Shown: positions 7,771-15,965, counted from the stretch's first letter. The stretch: DNA of 19,392 nucleotides from Porphyromonas sp. (GCA_029983495.1 JASBZJ010000007.1:1-19392), one strand, 5' to 3'. Made by a program: numbers and translations. The notes: a model not told the origin generated them from the letters alone.

Positions 7771-10545
7771 TTAGAATTCGTAGCCCATAACGAAGTGAAT
7801 ATTGCTACCACCCCTTTCGAGGCTACCGTTGGGGCGGTCGAACCCATAGCCCCAGTCTACCCCCAGCAAGCCAACCAAAGGCAGGGTGATACGTACGCCA
7901 ACACCGGCACTACGCTTAAGGCTAAAGGGGTTAAAGTCGGCAACTTCCTGCCAAGCATTACCTGCTTCAACAAAGGCAAGTGCCCAAACGTTTGTTTGCC
8001 CTTGGAAAATTATGGGAACACGAAGTTCGGCAACGGCACGCATAAAGGCGTAACCATAATCGTAATTATTCCCTGCTATAGAGCCATTTTTATAACCACG
8101 TAGGCCAATAACTTCGTTCATATAGCTACCGGCTCCGTAACCTCCCATAGCATCGCCACCCATATAGAATGTTCCGAAAGGCGAAAGCTTGTTTATGTTA
8201 TAATGCCCAATGAAACCCATATCAAAGCGGGTCATTAGTACAGGTGTACGCTGTACCAGTTGCGGGTTTGCTAGTGGGGTGAACACTTTGCCCGATATGC
8301 GCCATTTATGGTACTCGATAAACTTGTAGCGTTGAGCTTGAGGAATGCGAGGATCGGAATAATCGGTTTTATCAAAAAGCGAATAAGGTGGAGTTAATGC
8401 AAGCGATAGTGAAAAATCGCTTCCTTGACGAGTATATACAGGGTTATCGATTGAAGTTCGCGATAAACGCAACGTTAAACTTAGGTCGTTGGCTACACCA
8501 TCGTGGAATCCCTTAAAGGTTTCGTATATCCAATCGTTTAGAACGTAAAGGTTATAATTTAGTGATGTTGAAAATTGGAACCAGTTATCGGGCCACTCGA
8601 GCCTTTTTCCGAAGCCTACCGATGCGCCAATAATATTAAACGACTGGTTAGGGTTGTATGCGTTTTCGATAAGTCCACTATTCTGACCGTAGCCATAGCC
8701 ACCATAGCCACCGTATCCCCCATAACCCCCATAACCACCATAACCGTATGGGTCGTAACCATAACCACCGTAGCCGTATCCATATGGGTTATAGCCGTAT
8801 GCTCCAATTTGTTGGTTATAGTACTTTAAATCGAGCGCAGTTTGGCGACTATAGAATGCCCCTACCGAAAATTGATTGGGCTTTTTACCACCAAACCAAG
8901 GGTCGCTAAACTGAATAGAGTATTGTTGGAAGTATTTACCATTGGTCATGGCATCAACCGAAATGGTTTGCCCATCGCCTTGAGGAATAATTCCTTTGTA
9001 CATATCGGGGTGGAACAAGTTGTAAATCGAAAAGTTGGTGAACTTAAGCCCGAGTCGGAAAAGTACGCCGGCTTGGCTCCACCCAAACGAAAATTCGAAC
9101 TTATCGCTACGTTTAGGTGTAATGTTATACTCAACATCAACGGTTCCATCCTGTGGGTTAGGGATTGGTTTGGGGGCTGATTTTTCGGGGTCGATAAGGT
9201 CGAGCCTATTAATAGCCATAAAGCTATTCATTAAGTCCTCCCTGCTAAAAAGTTTACCCGGTTTCGTATAAAGTTCACGTCGAATAACATTATCGTAAAG
9301 TAGGTCGTTACCCGTAATAATTACTCGGTTTATAGTTGCTTGAGGCCCTTCAATGATACGTAAATCGAGGTCTACCGAATCGTTTTTTACGGCTCGTTCA
9401 ATGGGGTCGATGTGAGCAAAAACATATCCATTGTTGTAATATACGTTCGAAACAGCATCGTCGTCGGAAATTAGTCGTTGATCCAGCTTTTTCTGGTTGT
9501 ATACTTCGCCAGGTTTTATTCCTAGTAGCGATTCAAGGTAATCGCTACTATATTTGGTATTTGCCACAAAGCGTATTGATGAGATGTAGTAACGTTCGCC
9601 TTCGTTAATAGTAATTTTTATTTGTAGGCGTTTGGGGTTTTGTGGGTTTCGGCGTATTGTATCGCTAACAATTTCGGCATTTCGGTAGCCGGCTTCGTGG
9701 TAGCGTTTTATAATGTTTGCAAGGTCCTCCTTATAGTCCTTTTCGATAAATTTTTTGGATGAAAAAATCTCTTTCCAGCTCGAGAGGAAGCGTCCTCGCG
9801 AGAAGTTGAAAAGTTCGTTCGTTTTTTTCATCGCAGCACGCAGTTGTGTCCCCGAAAGGGCTTTATTGCCAACAAAATAAATGTCGCTAACTTTTATTTT
9901 ACTTTGCTTATCGATGGTCACTGTAAGCAGTACGCTATTTTTCTTGCTCAGGTCGGGCTTTTGGTTTAGGGTAACTTCAACGTCGCTGTAGCCTTTATCC
10001 TTAAAATAGCGTGTAGCGAGTTCCTTAGCCCTTTCCAAAACGTGAGGTGACAGTTGAACACCTTCGCGTAGGCCGAGTTTTTTCTCTAAATCTTCTCGCT
10101 CGGATTTTTTTACTCCTTGGTAAGTAATGGTTGAAAGTTTTGGCCTTTGTTCGAGGTTTATTTGTAGCCAAACTTTGTTCCCTTCTTCTGCAATAACCGA
10201 AATGGATACGTTTTTGAAGTACCCATTACGCATATACTTACGAATAGCATCGCTTATTTGAGGTCCCGGAATTTCGATGGTGCTCCCCACATTCAAACCC
10301 GATAGTGCTAGCAGAACATCTTCGTTAAAACCTTCGGCACCCACAAGTTTTACGCCAGCAATTTGGTAAATATGTGGCGAAGCGTAATTGATGTCGCTTA
10401 TAGGACCTGAGGGTAACGTTGAGGCTGTTACCGAATCGGTTTTACTAATAGAGTCGTTTTGCTGAGCATTGAGCTTAATTTGATTGCAAATGAAGCTTAC
10501 ACAAATTAGTGTAGCTAGTATTAATGGGCGTTGCAGTCGTTTCAT
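7771..10545 (-). CDS. bamA: Outer-membrane protein assembly factor BamA (Omp85)
   Basis: A 924-residue protein with a signal peptide (about 1-28, ending NAQQ). A string of POTRA domains (about 55-470) carries repeated patterns such as LSTITYQGVKKSEREDL and IKVSDIYFVGNKALSG, and the 16-strand Omp85 barrel ends in VMGYEF with the C-terminal Phe expected of barrel proteins. BamA inserts beta-barrel proteins into the outer membrane and is essential. It is longer than the roughly 810-residue E. coli protein, partly because of a Gly/Tyr-rich insert at 581-620 between two barrel strands, probably an extracellular loop. It lies 30 bp after uppS and 68 bp before the Skp-like chaperones. Confidence 0.96.
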   Translation of the reverse strand: MKRLQRPLILATLICVSFICNQIKLNAQQNDSISKTDSVTASTLPSGPISDINYASPHIYQIAGVKLVGAEGFNEDVLLALSGLNVGSTIEIPGPQISDAIRKYMRNGYFKNVSISVIAEEGNKVWLQINLEQRPKLSTITYQGVKKSEREDLEKKLGLREGVQLSPHVLERAKELATRYFKDKGYSDVEVTLNQKPDLSKKNSVLLTVTIDKQSKIKVSDIYFVGNKALSGTQLRAAMKKTNELFNFSRGRFLSSWKEIFSSKKFIEKDYKEDLANIIKRYHEAGYRNAEIVSDTIRRNPQNPKRLQIKITINEGERYYISSIRFVANTKYSSDYLESLLGIKPGEVYNQKKLDQRLISDDDAVSNVYYNNGYVFAHIDPIERAVKNDSVDLDLRIIEGPQATINRVIITGNDLLYDNVIRRELYTKPGKLFSREDLMNSFMAINRLDLIDPEKSAPKPIPNPQDGTVDVEYNITPKRSDKFEFSFGWSQAGVLFRLGLKFTNFSIYNLFHPDMYKGIIPQGDGQTISVDAMTNGKYFQQYSIQFSDPWFGGKKPNQFSVGAFYSRQTALDLKYYNQQIGAYGYNPYGYGYGGYGYDPYGYGGYGGYGGYGGYGGYGYGQNSGLIENAYNPNQSFNIIGASVGFGKRLEWPDNWFQFSTSLNYNLYVLNDWIYETFKGFHDGVANDLSLTLRLSRTSIDNPVYTRQGSDFSLSLALTPPYSLFDKTDYSDPRIPQAQRYKFIEYHKWRISGKVFTPLANPQLVQRTPVLMTRFDMGFIGHYNINKLSPFGTFYMGGDAMGGYGAGSYMNEVIGLRGYKNGSIAGNNYDYGYAFMRAVAELRVPIIFQGQTNVWALAFVEAGNAWQEVADFNPFSLKRSAGVGVRITLPLVGLLGVDWGYGFDRPNGSLERGGSNIHFVMGYEF
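8686..8805 (-). repeat. Low-complexity Gly-Tyr tandem repeat inside bamA
   Basis: Forty codons (residues 581-620) of almost only Gly and Tyr, with a few Asn, Pro, Asp and Ala. It begins with units like YGYNPYGYGYGG and ends in consecutive YGG triplets. The DNA repeats (ccatagccaccgtaacc type), so unit number can change by slippage. Confidence 0.9.
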
Positions 10546-10575
10546 TGCGTTAATATCGCTTCGGTATCGAGTAGG

Positions 10576-11334
10576 TTATTGCTCGTAATTATTATAGGTG
10601 GACGAATTTACCCTTCCAAATCGGCGTTCGCGCCGTGCAAACTCAGTTATTGCTTTTTGAAGTTCGTTTTTATCGAAATCGGGCCAAAGTGTTGGGGTAA
10701 AATAAAGCTCGGTATAAGCCATTTGGTAAAGTAAAAAGTTGCTTAGCCTTAGTTCGCCACCCGTTCGGATTAAAAGGTCGGGGTCGGGAATGTTCGCCGT
10801 ATTAAGGTATGTTGCCAGTGGGTAATCGTACGCTGAAGGGAGAGCAAAATTATCCGTGGCAAATTCGCCTTTATGCTCGGCGAGGTATTTACATAAGGCT
10901 TGGTTAATTTCTACTCGAGCCGAATAACTCAAAGCTATAACAAGGGTTATTACGGTATTGTTCTTGGTCAGTTCAATACTCTCGTTGAGCTTAATCCTAG
11001 CCTGTAGCGGTAAGCGGTTTAGGTCGCCAATTGCAAGTAACCTAACCCCTTTTTCGTTTAGTTCGTTGGTATAGGTTGCAAGGCTTTGTGCAAATAGCTC
11101 CATTAAGCTATCCACTTCGTTTGCTGGTCGCCCCCAATTTTCAGTGCTAAAGGCATACAGCGTTAAGTATTTTATCCCCAGTTTTGCGGCGTTATCTACT
11201 AAGCTATGTACCACTTCAACCCCTTTAGCATGACCCACCGAACGGTTATATCCGTGAGCTTCGGCCCAGCGTCCATTTCCATCCATTATAATAGCTACAT
11301 GCTTTGGTATTATTGTATGTGGTTCGTTGCTCAT
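10576..11334 (-). CDS. uppS: Isoprenyl transferase / undecaprenyl-diphosphate synthase
   Basis: A 252-residue cis-prenyltransferase that adds isopentenyl units to farnesyl-PP to make the C55 carrier for peptidoglycan and LPS O-chain assembly. The N-terminal HVAIIMDGNGRWA contains the catalytic Asp18. LYAFSTENWGRP follows in the middle, and the C-terminal signature reads DPDLLIRTGGELRLSNFLLYQMAYTELYF before LWPDF. RTGGE replaces the more common RTSGE but the Arg and Glu are kept. Length is typical. It starts 18 bp after porG and is followed after 30 bp by bamA; the uppS-bamA-ompH order is conserved in the phylum. Confidence 0.95.
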   Translation of the reverse strand: MSNEPHTIIPKHVAIIMDGNGRWAEAHGYNRSVGHAKGVEVVHSLVDNAAKLGIKYLTLYAFSTENWGRPANEVDSLMELFAQSLATYTNELNEKGVRLLAIGDLNRLPLQARIKLNESIELTKNNTVITLVIALSYSARVEINQALCKYLAEHKGEFATDNFALPSAYDYPLATYLNTANIPDPDLLIRTGGELRLSNFLLYQMAYTELYFTPTLWPDFDKNELQKAITEFARRERRFGRVNSSTYNNYEQ

Positions 11335-11352
11335 TTACTTTCAGGTTATTGC

Positions 11353-12051
11353 TTAAAGGTTATTGCACGATTTTACCTGCTGACCAAATTCGTAGGTTAT
11401 ACCAACAAGTACATTTATTGCGCCATCGTTGCCTTTCCAAGGTTGCTTGGCTATGCCGTATGGGTTGTTTAGGAATGCAGTTGTGTTACTTGCTCCTTCG
11501 AGCTTATCGGTAAAGAAGTGCATTCCCCCCAGTTGCAATTGCAAATTTAGTCGGTTTGCAACTTTATATTTCAGCCCTAAGGCACCACTTAGCCCGGGGA
11601 TCACAAACGGTTTTGCTTGGTTTGCCAAACCTACACCCACGGCTAATCCTAACGAAATGTATGGGGTAAGCCGTTTTGTTTGTAGAAAAGGGTATTTATC
11701 GCTATAGGGGTAAAAGTTATATTCAAAGGCGGGGGTGAAAAGAATGCTCGCTGTGCTGAATTTGCTAGACGAGTTTTGCGGGAAAACAGTTTTAGCCACA
11801 TTGCTATTGCCACGGAATAAGTTGTACTGAACCCCAACGAACGCCACCATGCGGAAGTTGATGTTGTACCTTGCTTGCACCATAGCCGTTGCCCCGGGTG
11901 TTGCAAAGGGAATTGCGGGGTTTGCATCGCCTAGGTAACTATTCACACCCGTAGCTATGCCCACTTCGTACTTATATTCTTGGGCATTTAGTTGTGTAAC
12001 CAGTGGGGTAAATAGCAGTAGTAGCAGTATATTAGTGGTTTTGTTCTTCAT
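11353..12051 (-). CDS. porG: PorG-like outer-membrane protein of the type IX secretion system (DUF6089 type)
   Basis: A 232-residue protein with a signal peptide (about 1-23, LNA|QE). It reads as a small beta-barrel: repeated alternating strands, the opening YEVGIATGVNSYLGDAN, and a C-terminal GAINVLVGITYEFG. In P. gingivalis PorG sits in the outer membrane and binds the PorK/PorN ring of the type IX system, which exports CTD-tagged virulence proteins. There porG (PG0189) lies directly before uppS (PG0190) and omp85 (PG0191), the same order as here, which supports the assignment beyond general barrel similarity. Its start overlaps the end of the upstream lipoprotein gene by 20 bp. An alternative is a generic outer-membrane beta-barrel protein, but synteny argues against that. 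Confidence 0.82.
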   Translation of the reverse strand: MKNKTTNILLLLLFTPLVTQLNAQEYKYEVGIATGVNSYLGDANPAIPFATPGATAMVQARYNINFRMVAFVGVQYNLFRGNSNVAKTVFPQNSSSKFSTASILFTPAFEYNFYPYSDKYPFLQTKRLTPYISLGLAVGVGLANQAKPFVIPGLSGALGLKYKVANRLNLQLQLGGMHFFTDKLEGASNTTAFLNNPYGIAKQPWKGNDGAINVLVGITYEFGQQVKSCNNL

Positions 12052-13438
12052 ATATACGAGGAGACCCCTTCCAAACCGAACGTAACCATGTGCCGTTTGA
12101 GGTTTTACCTCCTAAGAGGTACAGTTGGTGATCTTTACTCACATAGCCTAGCATTTCGTATTGTCCCCCAATGTTTTCACCTTTACCATCGAACATTATC
12201 GCTTTATCGCCCTTATGCCAGGTTATTCCATCATTACTATAATATAGTATGTATCCTTCAGCGATTGTTGCTGTTTCGAAAAGATAGAACCTCCCGAGCT
12301 GAGTATCGTAAAGCAATGTGGGGCGGAAGTCGGTATGGAAGGGAGCCGCATCATCGCCTTCGTGCTTCATGAGCCAATCAAGCCCTGTTGTAGTTTGCCA
12401 CAAAGGCATTGTTGGGGAATTTACCTCGGTTCGCCCACCTATGGCAACAAGTAGGGGGTAGTGTTGCTTTTCGAGTGTTAGGGTAGCAAACTTTTTATAG
12501 GGGAAAGGCTCGTTACAAGCAGTTCCAAGCGTGCTACTACTAATAGTTGCCGTTGTAGGGTCTATTTTAGCAATTGCATACCTCATTTTTTCTTTTGCAT
12601 CCGACCCTTCATAGTTTGATACAAAGCAGGCAGTAATTAGGTTTTCGCCTGGAAGAATAAAGCCTCCCATTAAGCGATGTGCTTTTTGGTTGCTTGCCCA
12701 TCCCTCAAAGGGAATGTTATGTTGTTTACTTGTAGTGGTGTTGTAAAGTATAAGACTGTTTTTTGCCGTGAGGGCTAAAAGGTATTGGTCGCCAATGGTG
12801 ACAAAGTTTTCGATGGGCTCGTTAATTGTGGTAACTAATTGCCATTGCGTAGGGTTTTGTTGTGGAGCTTGGTACAGTGTGCAATTCGTTTTATTGTGGT
12901 AAGCCATAAAAACCGAGTTAACGCCCAATGCAAGCGTAGCATCGCTAAGGTTGTTGCCCTCGGGTAACAGGTCATTACCTAGTTTGTTCCAACTGAAAAG
13001 AAGTGGATTATAAGCGTAGCGGTTTATGGTAAGTTTGTAGGTTTTCGAGGTGTTGCCATCCTTGTTTGTTATTTCAATACTAACCCCTTTTTGCCATCCT
13101 TTTAGGCTTACCGAGTCATTTTCGGGTTTTCGTTCCTCGTTACCCACAAAAACTTTGCGTGTATTCGTATCAACAGTGCCAATGTCGAATTTTACTTTAT
13201 CAAAATCAGCTTCGTAGGGAAGAGGAATAGCATTGTAAATTTCACCCTTGCGGTGATCAATCGAGAAGAAGGTTTTACCCAATTCGGGCAACTGCTGGCT
13301 ACCCATCCTGAGCGATATAATTTGAACTGACACAACTTGTGGTGCTGTAATGGAATTGTTTTTGTCGTTACAACTGCTAACTACAATGCTTGTAATTAAA
13401 AGAGGTATCAGTGTAAGTAGGCTTTTTATCATCTTCAT
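12032..13438 (-). CDS. Outer-membrane lipoprotein, DUF6242-type (PG0188-like)
   Basis: A 468-residue lipoprotein with Cys23 in the lipobox (VSSC) followed by NDKNN. The first 150 residues look like one or two Ig/cadherin-like beta domains (TNKDGNTSKTYKLTINRY resembles the end of such a domain). The rest has repeated WxxL/LYxG-type strands (LPLLVAIGGRTEVNS, YMLYLLGGKTSN-like), suggesting a beta-propeller or Kelch-like fold. The biochemical role is unknown. It is the first gene of the porG-uppS-bamA transcript and overlaps porG by 20 bp. A lipoprotein gene (PG0188) occupies this place in P. gingivalis, so a link with type IX secretion or outer-membrane assembly is possible but unproven. A TAnnTTTG box lies 24 bases upstream. 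Confidence 0.82.
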   Translation of the reverse strand: MKMIKSLLTLIPLLITSIVVSSCNDKNNSITAPQVVSVQIISLRMGSQQLPELGKTFFSIDHRKGEIYNAIPLPYEADFDKVKFDIGTVDTNTRKVFVGNEERKPENDSVSLKGWQKGVSIEITNKDGNTSKTYKLTINRYAYNPLLFSWNKLGNDLLPEGNNLSDATLALGVNSVFMAYHNKTNCTLYQAPQQNPTQWQLVTTINEPIENFVTIGDQYLLALTAKNSLILYNTTTSKQHNIPFEGWASNQKAHRLMGGFILPGENLITACFVSNYEGSDAKEKMRYAIAKIDPTTATISSSTLGTACNEPFPYKKFATLTLEKQHYPLLVAIGGRTEVNSPTMPLWQTTTGLDWLMKHEGDDAAPFHTDFRPTLLYDTQLGRFYLFETATIAEGYILYYSNDGITWHKGDKAIMFDGKGENIGGQYEMLGYVSKDHQLYLLGGKTSNGTWLRSVWKGSPRIYEEQNH

Positions 13439-13461
13439 GGTTACGCAAAGCTAATTCTGTG

Positions 13462-13469
13462 CAAAGATA
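13462..13469 (-). promoter_or_regulatory. Promoter -7 box for the seven-gene envelope operon
   Basis: TATCTTTG on the minus strand is an exact TAnnTTTG match, 23 bases before the ATG at 13438. The -33 region is poor (TTCG-like). It lies between the yihY stop and the lipoprotein start, so the operon may also receive read-through from yihY. Confidence 0.6.
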
Positions 13470-13487
13470 CACATTTAATTAGACGAA

Positions 13488-14936
13488 CTATACGGAGTTT
13501 TGTTGATTGTGCGGAATGGTTTTAAGTTCGTTCAGTGGAAGTGTACAGGGGGGGGAGGTTAGTCCCTTTCGCGATTGCATGATGCAATCCCACAATTGGT
13601 TATAGTGCCCCGTGCGGTCGATATCGAAGTCCTCACTGCCGTCTATATCAATTCTATCGAGTACTTCGCCAGCTGTAATGCTTTGTGGGTTGTTAAAGGG
13701 AATATAAAACCCATCGTGGCGGTTTTTTCCTTGCAAAACTTCGGCAATAAGCCCCAAGGACAAAAGTTTTTGGAGTATACTTTCGACCATACTAATGGGT
13801 ATCGAGCATTCCTCAGCTAGGCTTGTGGCATTATGGGGTTTTGTATCACCCTCGCGAATAAAACGCTCGGTAATGCTGTGCATAACTACTAGCGAGAGGA
13901 AGTCGCGGTAGCGGCGTGATGCGTTATTTACTTCATTTATATAGAAGTAATGGTCGATATTTTGAATGGCAAAGACCAGTTTTGCGGAGAATAGTATTAT
14001 TACCCACGTGAATTGCATCCATAGCAACATAAGGAAAAAGAATGCTAGGCTACCGTAAATTGCGTTGTATTGCGATACCCACATTACCCCCGACATATAT
14101 AAAAGTTGAAATAACTGGAATATGATACCAGCAAGTGTACCCCCAATAAATGCGGGTACAAACCTAACTTTTGTGTTGGGAAGCAGTATAAACATTCCTG
14201 TAAAAGCAAATATAATGAGTATAAATGGGGTTAAGCGCAACAAAAACGAGGCGGTTTTACCTAGTATAATGTAGTCGCCTAAGAAAGTGCTTGTCATGGT
14301 ACGCATAGCAAGTGTTATACCCGAGCTTGTTACTATAAGAATGGGTAAAATAAAAAGTAACCCTAAATATGTTGATATACGTTCCTTTACGGGGCGAACA
14401 CTTTTTATTTCCCACATAATGTTTAGGTTCAATTCCACATCCGAAAGGAGAACATATACTATGTAGAATAACGAAATAATACCTACCCCCATAAATAATC
14501 CACTATTTGCGTAGGCAAAGGTATTATCCACGAACGAATATATGTTTGCCCACTCTTCGCTATGCATGGGGCCAATATCCTCTAAACTTTTACGGAGCAT
14601 ATCCTGTACACCAAACCCTTTGGCTACGCCAATTAACACGGCAAGCAGTGGAACTACGGCTAAAATCGAGCGGTAAGCAAGTGCTGCTGATTTGCGCATA
14701 AGGTCATCGTTATTGAAGCTACGTATTGCGATAAGTAAAACCCTTAATACTTTGTGCCAAAAGCCTTTTTTACCCTTAGCATTGCTTCGCCATAAGTCCT
14801 TTTCTATAAGGTGTTGTATTTTCAGAACGCACAGTTTTATTTGGCGCGAAAGACTCATCTTCTTTCTGTCCTTATTTGGGGGGCTATCCTTTGGGGGCTT
14901 ATTGTTCACTGCTTCGTGGCGTATTTTCTTCTCCAT
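13488..14936 (-). CDS. YihY/UPF0761-family inner-membrane protein with C-terminal winged-helix-like tail
   Basis: A 482-residue protein. After a basic, soluble N-terminus (about 1-70), the YihY core with about six transmembrane helices runs from about 78 to 330. It contains the family's early LAYRSILAVVPLLAVLIG segment and the YGSLAFFFLMLLWMQFTWVIILFSA segment. The family was once called RNase BN (wrongly) or BrkB; its function is not settled. Residues about 345-420 (SLAEECSIPISMVESILQKLLSLGLI) look like a winged helix, a common extra in Bacteroidota members, followed by an acidic linker. An AGGAG ribosome site (14946-14950) lies 9 bases before the ATG, fixing the start. It is transcribed from its own promoter at 14968-14995. 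Confidence 0.88.
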   Translation of the reverse strand: MEKKIRHEAVNNKPPKDSPPNKDRKKMSLSRQIKLCVLKIQHLIEKDLWRSNAKGKKGFWHKVLRVLLIAIRSFNNDDLMRKSAALAYRSILAVVPLLAVLIGVAKGFGVQDMLRKSLEDIGPMHSEEWANIYSFVDNTFAYANSGLFMGVGIISLFYIVYVLLSDVELNLNIMWEIKSVRPVKERISTYLGLLFILPILIVTSSGITLAMRTMTSTFLGDYIILGKTASFLLRLTPFILIIFAFTGMFILLPNTKVRFVPAFIGGTLAGIIFQLFQLLYMSGVMWVSQYNAIYGSLAFFFLMLLWMQFTWVIILFSAKLVFAIQNIDHYFYINEVNNASRRYRDFLSLVVMHSITERFIREGDTKPHNATSLAEECSIPISMVESILQKLLSLGLIAEVLQGKNRHDGFYIPFNNPQSITAGEVLDRIDIDGSEDFDIDRTGHYNQLWDCIMQSRKGLTSPPCTLPLNELKTIPHNQQNSV

Positions 14937-14945
14937 CGCACTATA

Positions 14946-14950
14946 CTCCT
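14946..14950 (-). promoter_or_regulatory. Shine-Dalgarno sequence AGGAG for the yihY-family gene
   Basis: AGGAG on the minus strand, 9 bases before ATG 14936. Clear Shine-Dalgarno sites are uncommon in this phylum, so it helps to fix the start codon. Confidence 0.6.
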
Positions 14951-14967
14951 AGGTATATTGATTTACA

Positions 14968-14995
14968 CAAAGGTAAATAATTATTACTGTACCAA
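14968..14995 (-). promoter_or_regulatory. Promoter of the yihY-family gene
   Basis: TACCTTTG (14968-14975) is an exact -7 box, with TTG at 14993-14995 as the -33 element, 17 nt apart. It lies 31 bases before the start codon. Confidence 0.65.
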
Positions 14996-15110
14996 TAAAA
15001 GCTTATGTGGAATGGGGAAAGTTTTTATGAGACCTTGGCACGGTAGCTAGTATCATTACATATTATTATCTATTTGGTAATAAGGTTATTTATTCGTGCG
15101 TGATAATATC

Positions 15111-15158
15111 TGTAGGGGGGATGAACCAAAATCTTGTTTTGACACACCCCCCCCTACA
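15111..15158. repeat. Long G/C-run palindrome with nested hairpin
   Basis: TGTAGGGGGG (15111-15120) is the exact reverse complement of CCCCCCTACA (15149-15158). Inside it CAAAA (15127-15131) pairs with TTTTG (15137-15141). No T-tract follows, so it is not a simple terminator. The shape fits a REP-like intergenic element or a small IS-end remnant. Confidence 0.6.
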
Positions 15159-15283
15159 AATGCCCGCCACCGTACAACATTACGAATCGTGGTACATTTC
15201 ATTATTTTGTTCAGGTTCATTTTTATTTTCCTCCTGATGAAAAGATCAAAACCTCGGAGCTTTTGTTTGAGTTTCGTTGATCA

Positions 15284-15315
15284 TTTCCCATTTTGTTGTT
15301 GATTAAAATGGGAAA
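15284..15315. repeat. Perfect 11-bp inverted repeat, 10-nt loop
   Basis: TTTCCCATTTT (15284-15294) pairs with AAAATGGGAAA (15305-15315). It lies in the non-coding zone between yihY and the restriction-modification locus. It could be an operator or part of a larger mobile or boundary element. Confidence 0.6.
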
Positions 15316-15368
15316 ACATCAGGTAAACTCAATTACAAGTTCTGTTCGTTTATATTTTTACTCGTGCG

Positions 15369-15412
15369 AAAAAATTCCCCAGAGCCTCAAAAAAGATGAA
15401 GCTCAGGGGGAA
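15369..15412 (-). terminator. Intrinsic terminator on the minus strand, no gene upstream of it
   Basis: On the minus strand TTCCCCC.TGAGC (15401-15412) pairs with GCTCT.GGGGAA (15375-15385) and TTTTTT follows (15374-15369). Nothing on the minus strand to its right encodes a protein, so it may block antisense transcription from the R-M locus toward yihY, or belong to a gene that has been lost. Confidence 0.6.
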
Positions 15413-15625
15413 ATAAGGGGCAATATACTTTCTCTAAATCCCAACAAATTTACTCTACTATATCCCCCAATTAGTAGAGGGGCTGAACGCTTGCTCCTTG
15501 ATTTTTCAAAGGTCTTTTACAAATATCCTTTACTTCTTACTCGTTCGCAAACGGTACTGATTATTCGATGAAAAACGACTGAAATCAAAGAAAATCGTTG
15601 TGTTTGTTGGATAATTCTGCAGTTC

Positions 15626-15658
15626 TTTCGTTATTACCCTCTTGATATTGTACCTTTG
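15626..15658 (+). promoter_or_regulatory. Promoter of the type I restriction-modification operon
   Basis: TACCTTTG (15651-15658) is an exact Bacteroidota -7 box, with TTTC at 15626-15629 as a fair -33 match about 21 nt upstream. It places transcription start near 15665, which excludes the in-frame ATG at 15642 and supports ATG 15696 for the regulator. Confidence 0.65.
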
Positions 15659-15695
15659 TAGGCAGGTTGATACATTTACAGAGGTCAAATCAATA

Positions 15696-15902
15696 ATGAA
15701 GGTAATAAACAGAATCAAGGCAGTGTTAGCCGAACAGCAGGTTTCAGGCAAATGGCTTGCAGAAAAGGCAGGTCGTACAGAGAATACGGCATCTCGCCGG
15801 GTCTCTAATAAGGTTCAGCCTTCATTGGAGAATCTTCTTGAGGTTGCCGATGCTTTAGAGGTGGACGTCCGAGAACTTCTCAAACCTTCAAAAAGTAAAT
15901 AG
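15696..15902 (+). CDS. Small XRE/Cro-type helix-turn-helix regulator of the R-M locus
   Basis: A 68-residue protein that is a single helix-turn-helix domain: KWLAEKAGRTENTASRRVSN (19-38) forms the two core helices, and PSLENLLEVADALEVDVRELLKP closes the fold in the way typical of XRE proteins. The start at 15696 is chosen over the longer in-frame ATG at 15642 because the -7 box falls inside the longer version. Small proteins of this type often sit next to restriction-modification genes in Bacteroidota and could act like a controller protein, delaying the restriction subunit or adjusting the operon. It lies 63 bp before hsdR on the same strand. Confidence 0.85.
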   Translation: MKVINRIKAVLAEQQVSGKWLAEKAGRTENTASRRVSNKVQPSLENLLEVADALEVDVRELLKPSKSK

Positions 15903-15965
15903 CATGTGTGCTTTATGCTTTGACTATGGTACTAAACTTCTCATAATACAAATTTATTGGAAGCT

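Larger units (their letters stand above)
14996..15625. other. Non-coding boundary between the minus-strand chromosome block and the R-M locus
   Basis: About 630 bp in which every reading frame is short and runs through hairpins. It holds the three inverted repeats listed separately and no tRNA, integrase or recognisable attachment repeat. The coding strand switches here and codon style changes, so this is the likely left border of an acquired segment. Confidence 0.5.

Noticed and set aside
7693..8103. 136-codon plus-strand frame opposite the 3' end of bamA
   Set aside because: Antisense shadow of conserved BamA barrel codons.
8616..8829. Thr/Val/Met-rich frames over the bamA Gly-Tyr region, which look like a repeat protein
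   Set aside because: They are out-of-frame readings of the repetitive bamA DNA.
15096..15571. Two plus-strand frames (68 and 92 codons), one with a Cys-rich tail
   Set aside because: Both cross strong inverted repeats and have low-complexity composition; the region reads as structured non-coding DNA.
15530..15751. Minus-strand 73-codon frame that could feed the terminator at 15369-15412
   Set aside because: It overlaps the well-supported HTH gene and its promoter and shows no protein-like pattern.
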